Source: JBOGOC01 sp050747525
GTDB lineage: Bacteria; Acidobacteriota; Polarisedimenticolia; JACPZX01; DASXTC01
Direction of reading: 5' to 3'
Assembly (NCBI GenBank): GCA_050747525.1
Contig: JBOGOC010000097.1
Location: 85,388-149,387, forward strand
Length of the DNA: 64,000 nt
Below are positions 1-9,261 of the stretch, in pieces (the stretch's first letter is position 1; each line of letters starts with the position of its first letter). The translations under genes and the position numbers were made by a program. The notes beneath the pieces were generated by a model. It was not told the origin of the DNA. It made no database searches and worked only from the letters and a program-made list of their open reading frames with translations.

Positions 1-374
1 CCGTGTTGCCCGCTCGGTCCAGGGCGCGCCGCGCTAGGGCGGACGGCTGCACGAGAGGCACCGGCGGCTGCCCCCCTCGCCGGCGTCGTGCCGGCTGCCA
101 TGAAGAGAGTCGAGAAAATCATGACGACCAGGGTCACCGGGGGATCGATTCGATTCAGGAGAGCCTCCTCTCTGCGGGTTCCTCACCAAGGCATCGGTCG
201 ACAAGCTAGCGGAAATCCTTGCTCATGAAAAGGGGCGAGGCAAGGAAATCACGGTCATGTCCATCCCTCGTGAAAGTCCCCGTCAGCCCGGGGTCATCGG
301 AGGAGGATGATTCCGGATCCAGAATAGGAAACGCGCTGATATGATGGGCCGGCACCCCACCATTGAGGGGCACC
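1..374. other. Left-edge stretch without a supported gene
   Basis: No convincing gene is visible. One plus-strand frame is open from about 145 to a TGA near 309 and translates to plausible protein (including KASVDKLAEILAHEKGRGKE), but it has no start codon upstream of an in-frame stop. It may be the 3' end of a broken gene. A purine-rich ribosome-binding site (gagggg, 365-370) at the right end belongs to the next entry. Confidence 0.35.
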
Positions 375-579
375 ATGGCAGCGGTTCGCATCGCTCTCCT
401 GGCAGTCGGTGCGGTCCTGTTCACCGGCGCCGCGGCACCTCCGCCCCGGCGTCGAGCCCGGGAAGGACTTCGATCGCGTGCGGTCGCTGACTCCAGCCGA
501 GCCGTGGGAGCCCGGTCCCGTCGTCGACGAGGCCGATCGCTTCGTCATCCGGGTGGCCAAAGGCGACCCTTGTCCGTAG
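375..579 (+). pseudogene. Short exported protein broken by a +1 frameshift
   Basis: ATG 375 is preceded by gagggg at a good distance and opens a typical signal peptide (MAAVRIALLAVGAVLFTGAA). Near 435 this frame turns into low-complexity Arg/Pro sequence. The frame starting at 436 gives a normal acidic sequence (PGVEPGKDFDRVRSLTPAEP ... VAKGDPCP) ending at TAG 577-579. The simplest reading is one gene of about 67 codons with a one-base shift near 430-436, either a real mutation or a sequencing error. Function is unknown. It lies 17 nt upstream of the sigma-factor gene. Confidence 0.4.
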
Positions 580-595
580 TGCCAGCGTCTGCCCC

Positions 596-1348
596 GTGCG
601 CAAGGTGACCAGTGCCGAGATCCTGTCCGGGCGCCGGCCTGCGGCGCAGCCGGCACTCTGGTCGGTACGTCTCCGGTTGCTTGCCGTCGCTTTGACCTGC
701 CCGGCGAGTTCACGGGAGCGTGATCAGCGGCTCTCGGAGCTGTGGCCGCTGCTTTACGGCTCCTTGAGCCGGTTCGTCCGCCTTCACGCAAGCCGTTACG
801 GATCCATGGGGCAGGATCTCGTTCATGACATCGCCTCCGAGAAAGCGATAGATCTGCTCGCCCGCCTCGATAAGGGAGCATGGGACCCGGGACGCTGGAG
901 TCCTGCTCAGCTCGCGGGGCTCCTGTCCCGGATAGCCCGAAACGGCGTCGTCGACCACATCCGCTCTCTGCGCAGGCTGAGCGATCTGGATCCGCTTCCG
1001 TGTCTGGAGCGCGGATCGGCCCAGGCCCGTTCCGAGACCGCTGACAACGGCCTGGAGCGCCGTCTGTTCGCCGCCGCGCTGCGAGAGTGCGCCGGCACCC
1101 TGCAGAGGCGAGCGCGCGCGGTGTGGCTTCTGCGCGTCTTCCTCGAGATGCCGAGCGCGGAGATCGCGCGCCACCCGGGCGTTCGGATGCGCGCGCCGGC
1201 CGTTGACATGATGCTGATGCGTTGCCGGCGGATCATCGGACAGTGCATGCGGGGAAAGGGATTTGAGCCGAAAGACATCCCCCCTGGGGCCTTCGCGGTT
1301 GTGTGGAAGGCCTTCGGGCTCGACCAGCAGCCGGAGAGAGAGGAATGA
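596..1348 (+). CDS. ECF-type RNA polymerase sigma factor
   Basis: A 250-residue sigma-70 family protein. Region 2 lies at about residues 48-125 (WPLLYGSLSRFVRLHASRYG, then LLSRIARNGVVDHIRS, the helix that contacts -10 DNA and core enzyme). A degenerate region 4 lies at about 155-225 (LRECAGTLQRRARAVWLLRV ... MMLMRCRRIIG). Region 4 is unusual: its helix-turn-helix is weakly conserved, so promoter recognition may differ from classical ECF factors. GTG 596 is the chosen start; GTG 605 is an alternative. The stop overlaps the start of the anti-sigma gene (ATGA), so the two are translationally coupled. By context it should direct transcription of this operon and perhaps the secreted peptidase downstream. 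Confidence 0.75.
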   Translation: MRKVTSAEILSGRRPAAQPALWSVRLRLLAVALTCPASSRERDQRLSELWPLLYGSLSRFVRLHASRYGSMGQDLVHDIASEKAIDLLARLDKGAWDPGRWSPAQLAGLLSRIARNGVVDHIRSLRRLSDLDPLPCLERGSAQARSETADNGLERRLFAAALRECAGTLQRRARAVWLLRVFLEMPSAEIARHPGVRMRAPAVDMMLMRCRRIIGQCMRGKGFEPKDIPPGAFAVVWKAFGLDQQPEREE

Positions 1349-2067
1349 TGAAGGCGAGCCATTCCCATCCGGGCGATGACCGGCTCTTCGACCTCGCGCA
1401 CGGGCTGCTTCCACGTGACGTGGGGAAGACCTGCTTCGACCACCTGGCCGCCTGCTCCGAATGCGAAGATCGCTTCCGGGAGATGACGCGGGATCGGCAT
1501 CGAGCGTTGAGCATGGAGCCTCAGACGCTCGAACCGTCCGGAGCGTCCACCATCAGGAGCATCCCGAGGCTGTGGGCCACGCTGGGGTTGTCGGCCGCGG
1601 CGATCATCCTCATGGCCGTCCTGTTTCTGCCCGGGCGGGAGGACGGGCCGCCGCCCTACTGGCTGCCCATCGAGGTCGGCAACACGCTGCTTCGCTCCGG
1701 GCCGGCCCCGGACAGGTACGCGAGAGCGTTGGAGGCGTACGAGCGCCACGACGCCGCACGCGTCGTCGCGATCCTGGAAAGCGAGCCGATCCCTCGTCAG
1801 GATCTCTTCATGCGGCTTGTCTACGCGAGCGCGCTTCTCCTCGAGGATCGCCCGAGGCAGGCGCGGGAGGAGCTCATGAGCATCCGGATCGACCGGCTGC
1901 CGGAGCCCTCTCGGCGTCGCGCGCGCTGGCTCCTGTACAGCAGCCAGCGCCAGTTGGCGGAAAATGAGGAGGCTGATGCCCTGCTGGCGCAGCTTGCCGC
2001 CGATCCGGGAGTGATCGGCGATCTTGCGCGGGCCGAGATCGTCAGGCTGGGATCGGCGCAGCCATGA
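1345..2067 (+). CDS. Zinc-finger anti-sigma-like membrane protein
   Basis: A 240-residue protein. The N-terminus carries a zf-HC2/anti-sigma type Cys/His cluster (FDLAHGLLPRDVGKTCFDHL then AACSECEDRF; H, C, H, C, C). One transmembrane helix follows at about residues 73-93 (LWATLGLSAAAIILMAVLFL). A periplasmic C-terminal domain of about 140 residues looks alpha-helical and TPR-like. Such proteins bind their cognate sigma factor in the cytoplasm and release it on a signal. ATG 1345 overlaps the sigma-factor stop; ATG 1348 is also possible. Its own stop overlaps the CHAT gene start. The large periplasmic domain is a plausible sensor or protease target. Confidence 0.7.
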   Translation: MMKASHSHPGDDRLFDLAHGLLPRDVGKTCFDHLAACSECEDRFREMTRDRHRALSMEPQTLEPSGASTIRSIPRLWATLGLSAAAIILMAVLFLPGREDGPPPYWLPIEVGNTLLRSGPAPDRYARALEAYERHDAARVVAILESEPIPRQDLFMRLVYASALLLEDRPRQAREELMSIRIDRLPEPSRRRARWLLYSSQRQLAENEEADALLAQLAADPGVIGDLARAEIVRLGSAQP

Positions 2068-4475
2068 TCGGGACGCAGACCTCTCTCGGAGCGGCCGGCG
2101 CATTTCGTTTGAGCGTGGCTGCTTCCTTGCTGGTCGTATCCACAAGCCTGTGGATCGCGACCTATCTGCTGGCCCGGGAGAGCTCCGCTGAGCTGCGGGC
2201 GGCGGGGAACTCGGACGGCACCCGCAGCGTCATTGAAACGCTCGTGAAGCAGGAGCGGTACCTCGAAGCGTTCTCGCGGGCCGTCGCCAGGGTGAGCGGG
2301 CTCTCGGAGGCGCTCGGTCTGGACTCGCCCGCGTCGCTGGATGCCCTCGAGCAGGTCGCGGTCATCGCGCATCGGGCAGGAGACCAGAACCTCGCGGAGC
2401 TGCTCCTCGAAGTGTCGCTCGCCCGGCGGCGGGTGGTTCACGGGGAGCGGTCGCCGGAGGTCGCGGAGAGCCTGCATCATGAGGGGCTCGTGGCCCGCTT
2501 CCTCGGCCGGTACGAGCAGGCGCGTCAGCTCCACGACCAGGCGATCCAACGGCTCGCGCCGCACCGGGCCACTCACGGCCCCCTCCTGGCCGAAGCGATT
2601 CAGGCCCAGGCGAGCTGGCTGCGCCACGTGGAACTCGACCGTGCCATCGACGGATACGCCGACGCGCTGGCCGTCCGCCTCGAGAATCCCGAAACCCCCA
2701 GGATCGCCATCGCCGACAACCTTGTGTGGCTGGGCTGGACGACGTTCCAGGCGGGACGACATGAGGAAGCGGCGCTTCACCTCGCGGAGGCCGAGCGTCT
2801 CCTGCGCGAGGCAGGACTGCACGATCACACGCTCATGGGCGTCCTCCTCTCCGTTCGCGCGGATGAGCTGGCCATCCACGGAGCGTGGGCGGCCGCCGCG
2901 CAGGCGTACGAGGCGAGCACCGCGATCTTCGAGGTAGCGCGACGCAAGCACTTCCCAGGCTTCCCGCGTCGCAAGAGCCCGCCTCACGGGTACGCCACCT
3001 ACGCGCTGACTCAGCTGATGCAGGGGCGGGACGAAGAGGCGTGGACGCTCCTGCAACGTGCGCGCGGCGCGGTGACCTCGGACTTCCTTCAGCTCGCCCG
3101 CTGGCAGGAGCTTCGCCCCGACACCTGGCGGGAGATAACGGATCTGCGCAGGGCGACCCTGGCCGCCGAGGAGGATCTTCGCGACGCAGCACCGGAGGCG
3201 CAGTTGAAGTCGATCCTGCGCCTGCTCGATCTCCGCGCGCGGACCCTGGAGCTGGAGCAAGCCTTCCTTGACGCGCACCCTCCCCGCGAGGCCCCGTCGC
3301 TCACGGCACTGCAGGCCGCGCTCGCCCCGGAGGAGGCCTTCGTCGGCTGGGTCGACTTCCGGTTGGGAAACCATCACGGGCAATCCAGAGGCCCGAGCCG
3401 GGCGGAGATCTGGGCGTACGTCATCCGGCGCGACAGCATCCGCTGGGTTCCCTTGATGCGCGCCCGAACGACGGAGGAGGCGCGGGCGACTGACGAGAGC
3501 TTCAGGAGATACAGCCATGCCCTGAGGATCGCCGCGGGCTGGCCGGAGCGGGTGGAGCCGGACGAGGAGCTGGACCGATTGCGGCGCGAGGTGGGATCGA
3601 TCCTCATGGATCCGGTGCTGCCCGAGCTGCACGGGAAGAAGGTCCTGATCGTCGAGCTGTCGAACCTGGTCCCCGAGCTTCCGATCGAAGCCCTGATCCT
3701 CGCGGACGGCACGGTGGTGAAGGAGCGCTTCGCGGTCTCCTACATCCACTCGGCAGAGACCTACATGGCGATGCGCCGCACGGATCCGGATCGCAGTGAC
3801 CTCCGACGGCTGCCGGCCCTCATCGTCGGAGATCCGGCCTTCGGCGCGGAGAGCCCGTATCTGCCGCTGCCGTTCTCCAGCCAGGAGATCGCGGGTATCT
3901 CCTCCCTGTTCCCGTCCGCGAGCGTCCTGCGCGGCGCCGCGGCGACCGAGGCCCGGCTGGACGAGCTGGCGCGTTCCGGCCGGCTCCGGGAGTTCGGCAT
4001 CCTCCACTTCGCCACCCATGTGGTGAGCGGGGGGCACCTGGAACGCTCGGCGGTGGTGCTGTCCCCGGAGGACGAGGGCGGATACGACGGGCTCGTCGAT
4101 GCCGCCGAGATCCTGGCCGGCTGGCGTCTGCGCGCCGACGTCGTGGCCCTCAGTGGCTGCCACTCGCTCGTCGGCCGGGGCCCGGCGGACAGCGGGGAGT
4201 ACCTGGGATTCACGCAGGTTCTCCTGGCCGCTGGAGCCCGGAGCGTCCTGGCGAGCCTGTGGCGCGTCGACGACGAGGCGACCGCACACTTGATGAAGCG
4301 CTTCTACGAGAATCTGATGGGCCAGCCTTCCACGCGCGCCTCCCGGGCGCAGGCGCTCCGCGAGGCGGGCCTCTGGCTGCGCAGGTATGTCGACGAAGAA
4401 GGCCGGAGGCCCTTCGAGCACCCGGTCTACTGGTCCGGGTTCATCGTGATCGGACCTCCCGGATCTCCGCGTTAG
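2064..4475 (+). CDS. CHAT-domain protease-like protein with helical repeats
   Basis: An 803-residue protein. The N-terminus has a signal anchor (residues 12-36), then TPR-like helical repeats at about 50-400, then a C-terminal CHAT domain (caspase-HetF-associated with TPRs) at about 510-800. The catalytic dyad is visible: His in LHFATHVV (around residue 652) and Cys in ALSGCHSLVGRG (around 699), followed by the conserved GFTQVLLAAGARSVLASLW and VDDEAT. CHAT proteins are caspase-like cysteine peptidases, several of which act in regulated proteolysis or immunity. Here the gene overlaps the anti-sigma gene by 4 nt. The N-terminal hydrophobic segment suggests membrane attachment, unlike most cytosolic CHAT proteins. 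Its substrate is unknown; the neighbouring anti-sigma protein is the obvious candidate (inference). Confidence 0.85.
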   Translation: MIGTQTSLGAAGAFRLSVAASLLVVSTSLWIATYLLARESSAELRAAGNSDGTRSVIETLVKQERYLEAFSRAVARVSGLSEALGLDSPASLDALEQVAVIAHRAGDQNLAELLLEVSLARRRVVHGERSPEVAESLHHEGLVARFLGRYEQARQLHDQAIQRLAPHRATHGPLLAEAIQAQASWLRHVELDRAIDGYADALAVRLENPETPRIAIADNLVWLGWTTFQAGRHEEAALHLAEAERLLREAGLHDHTLMGVLLSVRADELAIHGAWAAAAQAYEASTAIFEVARRKHFPGFPRRKSPPHGYATYALTQLMQGRDEEAWTLLQRARGAVTSDFLQLARWQELRPDTWREITDLRRATLAAEEDLRDAAPEAQLKSILRLLDLRARTLELEQAFLDAHPPREAPSLTALQAALAPEEAFVGWVDFRLGNHHGQSRGPSRAEIWAYVIRRDSIRWVPLMRARTTEEARATDESFRRYSHALRIAAGWPERVEPDEELDRLRREVGSILMDPVLPELHGKKVLIVELSNLVPELPIEALILADGTVVKERFAVSYIHSAETYMAMRRTDPDRSDLRRLPALIVGDPAFGAESPYLPLPFSSQEIAGISSLFPSASVLRGAAATEARLDELARSGRLREFGILHFATHVVSGGHLERSAVVLSPEDEGGYDGLVDAAEILAGWRLRADVVALSGCHSLVGRGPADSGEYLGFTQVLLAAGARSVLASLWRVDDEATAHLMKRFYENLMGQPSTRASRAQALREAGLWLRRYVDEEGRRPFEHPVYWSGFIVIGPPGSPR

Positions 4476-4547
4476 AAATCCCTCCTCCCGCCGATCAGTC
4501 AGGGAGCCGGCGTCGTGAGCCGCTCCACCTTCAGGAGGAGAGTGGTG

Positions 4548-7500
4548 ATGAACCAGACCCCTGTCGCCTTCACCCGGTCGATTCCGCTGGTCCTGATCCT
4601 TCTCGTCCTGATGCCGGGGGGGGAGGTCGAGGCGGTGTCCCCTGCACCGCCGCAAGGGGCGCCTCCGGGCTCGGGGCAGTGGCTTGCCAGCTGGGAGGGG
4701 GCGCCTGCGCCGGGAGCCTTCCGCGCCGCCGAGGGCGTGGTGTCCCTGGGTGGGCCGCATGCGACTCAGGCAGAGGTGGTCGCCGCCGTGCAGAGCCACC
4801 TCGTCGCGAATCCGCAGCTCCTCGGGGGACTGGATCCTGCACAGGAGGTCGAGGTCGCCTATTCCGCGGGGATCCGCGACATGGTCTATGTCCACTACCG
4901 TCAGCTCCTGCAGGGAGAGGGGCTGGACGTGGAAGGGACCTGGGTGCGGTTCTCGGTCAAGCGGGGGGCCGGAGGCAGCATCATTCTGGACACGGACGTG
5001 CGCGTGTACCCGTCGCTGACGTCCTTGCTTCCCTCTGCGTCGCCGCGGCCGGGCGCCGAGCTGAATCAGGCGGCCCGGGCGGCCCTTGGGATCGCCGGGG
5101 GGACCCTCCTGCGGGAGAAGTATGTCGTCCGGCACGTCGAGAGAAGGGCCGGTCAAGGCCGATGGTATCGGGTCTACGAGGCGCGCTTCGAGGAAAGCCC
5201 CTACACCGCCGTCGTCGACTCGGACACGGCCGAGGTGCTGGGCGTTCGCGACGATCGCCGTTACGCTGATCCGGCGATCCAGGTGGTCCAGGGGACGCTT
5301 CGTGGAGACGGCGTCTGGTTCGACCCGGTCACCACCGGCGAGGACCTCGACACCTTCAACCTCGCGGATCTCGCCGTGAACGCGGGCGGGCAGATCGTCT
5401 ACACCGACGATCAAGGGCGCTTCATCTTCCCGACCCTCACGACACCGACCAACGTCAGCGCTCGGTTGACGGGACGCTGGGCGGATGTGTGGTCGTACTT
5501 TCTCGATGACCTGACCGTCTTGGGAGTCGCTACGCCGGGAGTCCCTCTCGACCTGCACTTCAACCCAGCCGGCTACCACAGCTATGAGGTAGCGCAGGTG
5601 AATGGCTACCACCACACGACTCTCGTACACGACTGGGTCAGCACGAGGCTTGGCAGCGCCCTCCCCATGCTGGACAGCTTCACCGTTCCAGTCTACGTGA
5701 ACCTGCCGGGCCAACCATGCTATGCATCCTTCAATGGCTCACTCAATTTCAATCGAGAAGGCATTCACGAGGGCAACGAGTGCATCAATACCGCCTACGA
5801 CACCATCATCTACCACGAGTACGGCCACTACGTGGACGCGTTGAGCCCCCTGGGAGAGGGAGAGGCTCTCGGAGAGGGTTTCGGGGACATGCTGGCGAGC
5901 TACGTGAGCGGCCAGCCCGAGATTGGAGAGAACCTGGACGATCAGAGTCCTTTCCTCCGGACGGCCGACAACGACTACAGGTATCCCCCTGACGGGTTCG
6001 GGGAGATACACGAAGTCGGCCAGGCCTGGGCCGGCTTCGCATGGCATCTCCGCGAGAACCTGATCGCCGGGCTCGGGTCTGTGGCCGGCCGGCAGGCCGC
6101 CGAGGATCTCGTGATCCCGATGTTCGTCGCGGATCCTTACAGCATTCCCGATGCCGTCTGGGAGGTGGTTCTTCTGGACGATGCGGACGAGGATCTCTCG
6201 AATGGCACGCCGCATCTCGCGGAGATCGCCGGCGCGGCGGCCCGGCACGGCCTCTTCCCCTTCCACTCCGATTCGGTGACGGTCATTTCCTATCCGGCCA
6301 TGACGTCGGTCGAGGCCTCGCAAGGCACCGTCCCTGTCATCGGGACCGTGGATCCCGCCGCCGTCTATCCGGGCCTCGTGCTCCAGGACTACGAGTTGTC
6401 TTACGGCTTCGGGCGCAACCCCGGGAGCTGGATCTCGCTGGCCACCGGCACGAGCGCCGTCCGGAACGGCCTCCTGGGGACCTGGGACTTCAGCGCGCTG
6501 CCTGTCGGGCTGTACAGCCTCAGGCTCGTTGCGCGGGCGACAAACGGCCTGCTGTTTCAGTTCGTGACGAAGGTCGGAATCGAAGCGACGATCACACCGA
6601 TCACCACGGATCCGGCCTGGCAATTCAGCCCGGCGATTTCGGGCCGCAACGTCGTCTGGGAAGACCATCGCAATGGATTCGCCTTCGCGGACATCTGGCG
6701 TCACGACCTCGTCACGGGCGCCGCGTCGAGCGTGACGACGTCCCCGGGGCGCCAGTCAAACCCGGACGTCGCAGGAAGTCTTGTCGTGTGGGAGGACTAC
6801 CGCAGTGACTTTCACGGAGACGTCTACCTCTTCGATCTGTCGACGGGCTCCGAATGGCCCCTCGCCACCGGAGCCTTGAACCAGATCGATGCCAGGGTCT
6901 CGGGGAACCGCGTGGTCCGGACGGACTACGGGAACGGGAACGCGGACGTGATTCTGTGCGAGTTCGATCCGGCGACGGGCCAGTGCCCCCAGCGCTGGTC
7001 GACGAACCATGCGGCCACCCAGGAGCTCCCCGCCGTGTCAGGGAACGTGGTCGCGTGGACGGATTATCGCAGCGGCAACGCGGACGTTCGCGCATGCACT
7101 TACAATCCCGCGACCGGTGCGTGCGGCACTCTCTTCGCGCCGGCGGACCCGTCGATTCAGTGGTACCCGCACGTCTCGGATCCGCTCATCGTCTGGGAGG
7201 ACTTCAGGAGCGATCCCGGCTGCTTCCCGTACCCCGGTGGTCCCGTCTGCGACACGGACATCTACCTGCGTGATGGCGCAGTCCGGACCATCGCCATCTC
7301 GTCGCCGGGGCTCCAGATGGATCCGGTGGTCGACGCCGGGCGTAAGCTCGTGGTCTGGTCAGGGATGGTCGAGGACAACCTCGACATCTTCTACTGCAGG
7401 TACGATCCGGTGAGCGGGGCCTGCCCCGCGCAACAGCTCACCTTTGATCCGGGCAACCAGACGAATCCGGCCATCCATGGCGACATGATCATCTGGTCCG

Positions 7501-9089
7501 ACGACAGAGGCGGGAACCTGGACATCTACTTCGTCAATCTGGGCAACGACGCGCCGGTCTTTCCGCCGGTCCCGATTCCGGTCAGCCTCGACGCCGGCGA
7601 GGCGTACAGCGTGGATCTCACGGCGACCGATCCGGACTTCGAGCCCGTGACCTACCCCGCGGCGACCCTGCCTTTCGGGGCTACGTTCGATCCGGTGACT
7701 CACGTCTTCAGCTGGACACCGACCAACTCGCAGGGCGGCACGCACAACATCACGTTCAGCGCGAGGGATGCCCATGGAGCGACGGGCTACAGACTGCTGT
7801 CCATCGTCGTCACCGTGCTCCACAACGAGCTGGTGACCGCCGCCGGGAACCAGACGAATCCCGCCGTGACGTCCCAGTCCGACGGGAACCTGGTGGTGTT
7901 CGAGGACGACCGGTCCGGTGACATGGAGCTCTACCTCCACAACCCGACCACGGGCCGCGACATCCGGCTGACGAACCATCCCGCCGGACAACGCAGCCCG
8001 TTCCTGTACGGCAGGTCGGTTCTGTGGGAGGACAACCGTACGGGCGTGTGGAACATCTTCCAGTGTCTGTACGATCCCGTCGCTGAGACCTGCCCGCCGC
8101 AGCAGGTCAGCTTCCCGCTGGCTCCTGTCGTCAACTACATCCGGGCCGAAAAACCCGAGCGCTCCGGGGATCTCATCGTCTGGCAGGGCTATCGGAACTT
8201 CCTCAACTTCCAGTACGACATCTGGGTCAACGACACGGCGGGCGGCGGCGAGCGGGCGATCACGTTGATCGAGGGCTCACAGGAGAACCCGGCGGTCAAC
8301 GGAAGCCTCATCGCGTGGCAGGACAACCGGCACGGGAACTGGGAGATCTACCTCTGCCGGTACAGCCAGGGCAACTGCCCCGAGCGTCGGATCACCACGG
8401 ATCCCGGGATTCAGAGGAACCCGGTCATCTCGGGGAGCTACGTGGTCTGGGAGGACAATCGCAACGGGAACTGGGATCTGTACTACTGCCTCTACAACTT
8501 CGCGACCGGCGCCTGCCCCGCGCAGCAGCTCACCAGCCATCCGGCGGATCAGATGGCGATCACGATCAACGGCGGGGTCCGCTGGCTCTGGCAGGACAAC
8601 CGCGATGGAGACTGGGACATCTTCACCTGTTACAACGACTTCGTCACCTGTCCGATCATGCGGCTGACGGATCATCCGGCCAATCAGCAGTCACCCGCCA
8701 TCTCGAGGGACAGTTTCGGGGATCTCGTCGTCTGGCAGGACGATCGCGGAGGAACCTGGGATCTACGCTACGCGGACTTCTTCAACCGGGCACCGGTGAT
8801 CGAACCCATCGGCACCAAGGAGGTTCAGCCCAACGGCACGCTCTCGTTCCACGTCTTCGCGACGGATCCGGAGGGAGATCCGGTGGCCTACTCCGCCAGC
8901 GGCCTTCCGAGCGGGGCGGTCTTCTATCCGGCCAGCCAGCGATTCACCTGGACCCCGACGCCCTCGCAGCTGGGAACGCACACCGTGAAGTTCACCGCGG
9001 AGGATCCCTACTCGAGCTCGTCCTCGGTGACGATCACCATCAGGGTGCGGTACGTGAAGCCCGATCCTCGAGACCCCACGGAGATGTGA
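4548..9089 (+). CDS. Secreted M36/M4-like metallopeptidase with beta-propeller repeats
   Basis: A 1,513-residue exported protein. ATG 4548 is favoured because aggaggag lies just upstream; GTG 4515 in the same frame is an alternative. After a signal peptide comes an FTP-like propeptide (about residues 50-230). The catalytic domain has HEYGHYVD near residue 423 and a downstream EALGEGFGDM, matching the HExxH...E zinc site of fungalysin/thermolysin-type gluzincins. From about residue 680 to 1440 there are many TolB-type propeller blades (WEDNRNGNWDLYYC, WEDDRSGDMELYL). They are interrupted by two cadherin-like He_PIG modules (FSWTPTNSQGGTHNITFSA at about 1040; the second at the C-terminus). It follows the CHAT operon in the same direction after a 72-nt gap. 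Probably digests or binds extracellular protein. Confidence 0.8.
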   Translation: MNQTPVAFTRSIPLVLILLVLMPGGEVEAVSPAPPQGAPPGSGQWLASWEGAPAPGAFRAAEGVVSLGGPHATQAEVVAAVQSHLVANPQLLGGLDPAQEVEVAYSAGIRDMVYVHYRQLLQGEGLDVEGTWVRFSVKRGAGGSIILDTDVRVYPSLTSLLPSASPRPGAELNQAARAALGIAGGTLLREKYVVRHVERRAGQGRWYRVYEARFEESPYTAVVDSDTAEVLGVRDDRRYADPAIQVVQGTLRGDGVWFDPVTTGEDLDTFNLADLAVNAGGQIVYTDDQGRFIFPTLTTPTNVSARLTGRWADVWSYFLDDLTVLGVATPGVPLDLHFNPAGYHSYEVAQVNGYHHTTLVHDWVSTRLGSALPMLDSFTVPVYVNLPGQPCYASFNGSLNFNREGIHEGNECINTAYDTIIYHEYGHYVDALSPLGEGEALGEGFGDMLASYVSGQPEIGENLDDQSPFLRTADNDYRYPPDGFGEIHEVGQAWAGFAWHLRENLIAGLGSVAGRQAAEDLVIPMFVADPYSIPDAVWEVVLLDDADEDLSNGTPHLAEIAGAAARHGLFPFHSDSVTVISYPAMTSVEASQGTVPVIGTVDPAAVYPGLVLQDYELSYGFGRNPGSWISLATGTSAVRNGLLGTWDFSALPVGLYSLRLVARATNGLLFQFVTKVGIEATITPITTDPAWQFSPAISGRNVVWEDHRNGFAFADIWRHDLVTGAASSVTTSPGRQSNPDVAGSLVVWEDYRSDFHGDVYLFDLSTGSEWPLATGALNQIDARVSGNRVVRTDYGNGNADVILCEFDPATGQCPQRWSTNHAATQELPAVSGNVVAWTDYRSGNADVRACTYNPATGACGTLFAPADPSIQWYPHVSDPLIVWEDFRSDPGCFPYPGGPVCDTDIYLRDGAVRTIAISSPGLQMDPVVDAGRKLVVWSGMVEDNLDIFYCRYDPVSGACPAQQLTFDPGNQTNPAIHGDMIIWSDDRGGNLDIYFVNLGNDAPVFPPVPIPVSLDAGEAYSVDLTATDPDFEPVTYPAATLPFGATFDPVTHVFSWTPTNSQGGTHNITFSARDAHGATGYRLLSIVVTVLHNELVTAAGNQTNPAVTSQSDGNLVVFEDDRSGDMELYLHNPTTGRDIRLTNHPAGQRSPFLYGRSVLWEDNRTGVWNIFQCLYDPVAETCPPQQVSFPLAPVVNYIRAEKPERSGDLIVWQGYRNFLNFQYDIWVNDTAGGGERAITLIEGSQENPAVNGSLIAWQDNRHGNWEIYLCRYSQGNCPERRITTDPGIQRNPVISGSYVVWEDNRNGNWDLYYCLYNFATGACPAQQLTSHPADQMAITINGGVRWLWQDNRDGDWDIFTCYNDFVTCPIMRLTDHPANQQSPAISRDSFGDLVVWQDDRGGTWDLRYADFFNRAPVIEPIGTKEVQPNGTLSFHVFATDPEGDPVAYSASGLPSGAVFYPASQRFTWTPTPSQLGTHTVKFTAEDPYSSSSSVTITIRVRYVKPDPRDPTEM

Positions 9090-9179
9090 AGCGCCGTCCC
9101 CACGGGTCGCATGCGAGAGCCACCCATGGTTTGCGTGGTGCCAGGGGAGGGAATTCAGGCCGTGGCAACGGGACGCGGG

Positions 9180-9255
9180 AGCCGTCGGCAAGCAGTCCCG
9201 TCTCCCAATCGATCAGGTTGCCGTAGCAATCGAAGCTCAACACCTGGTAGCCTTG
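9180..9255 (-). pseudogene. Fragment of a haloacid dehalogenase-type hydrolase
   Basis: The minus strand reads YQVLSFDCYGNLIDWETGLL, which matches the N-terminal motif I of type II haloacid dehalogenases (FDCYGTLIDWE, with the nucleophilic Asp). After about 25 residues the frame loses similarity and no catalytic domain follows. The fragment sits head-to-head against rlpA and includes its upstream region. It is a relic of a deleted gene; the surrounding minus-strand frame (9040-9465) is otherwise non-coding. Confidence 0.5.
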
Positions 9256-9261
9256 GCGGCC

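Noticed and set aside
1821..5714. A 1,297-codon open frame on the minus strand
   Set aside because: It is antisense to the CHAT and metallopeptidase genes. Its translation is rich in Arg/Gly/Pro/His with no domain pattern, a common effect of GC-rich third positions.
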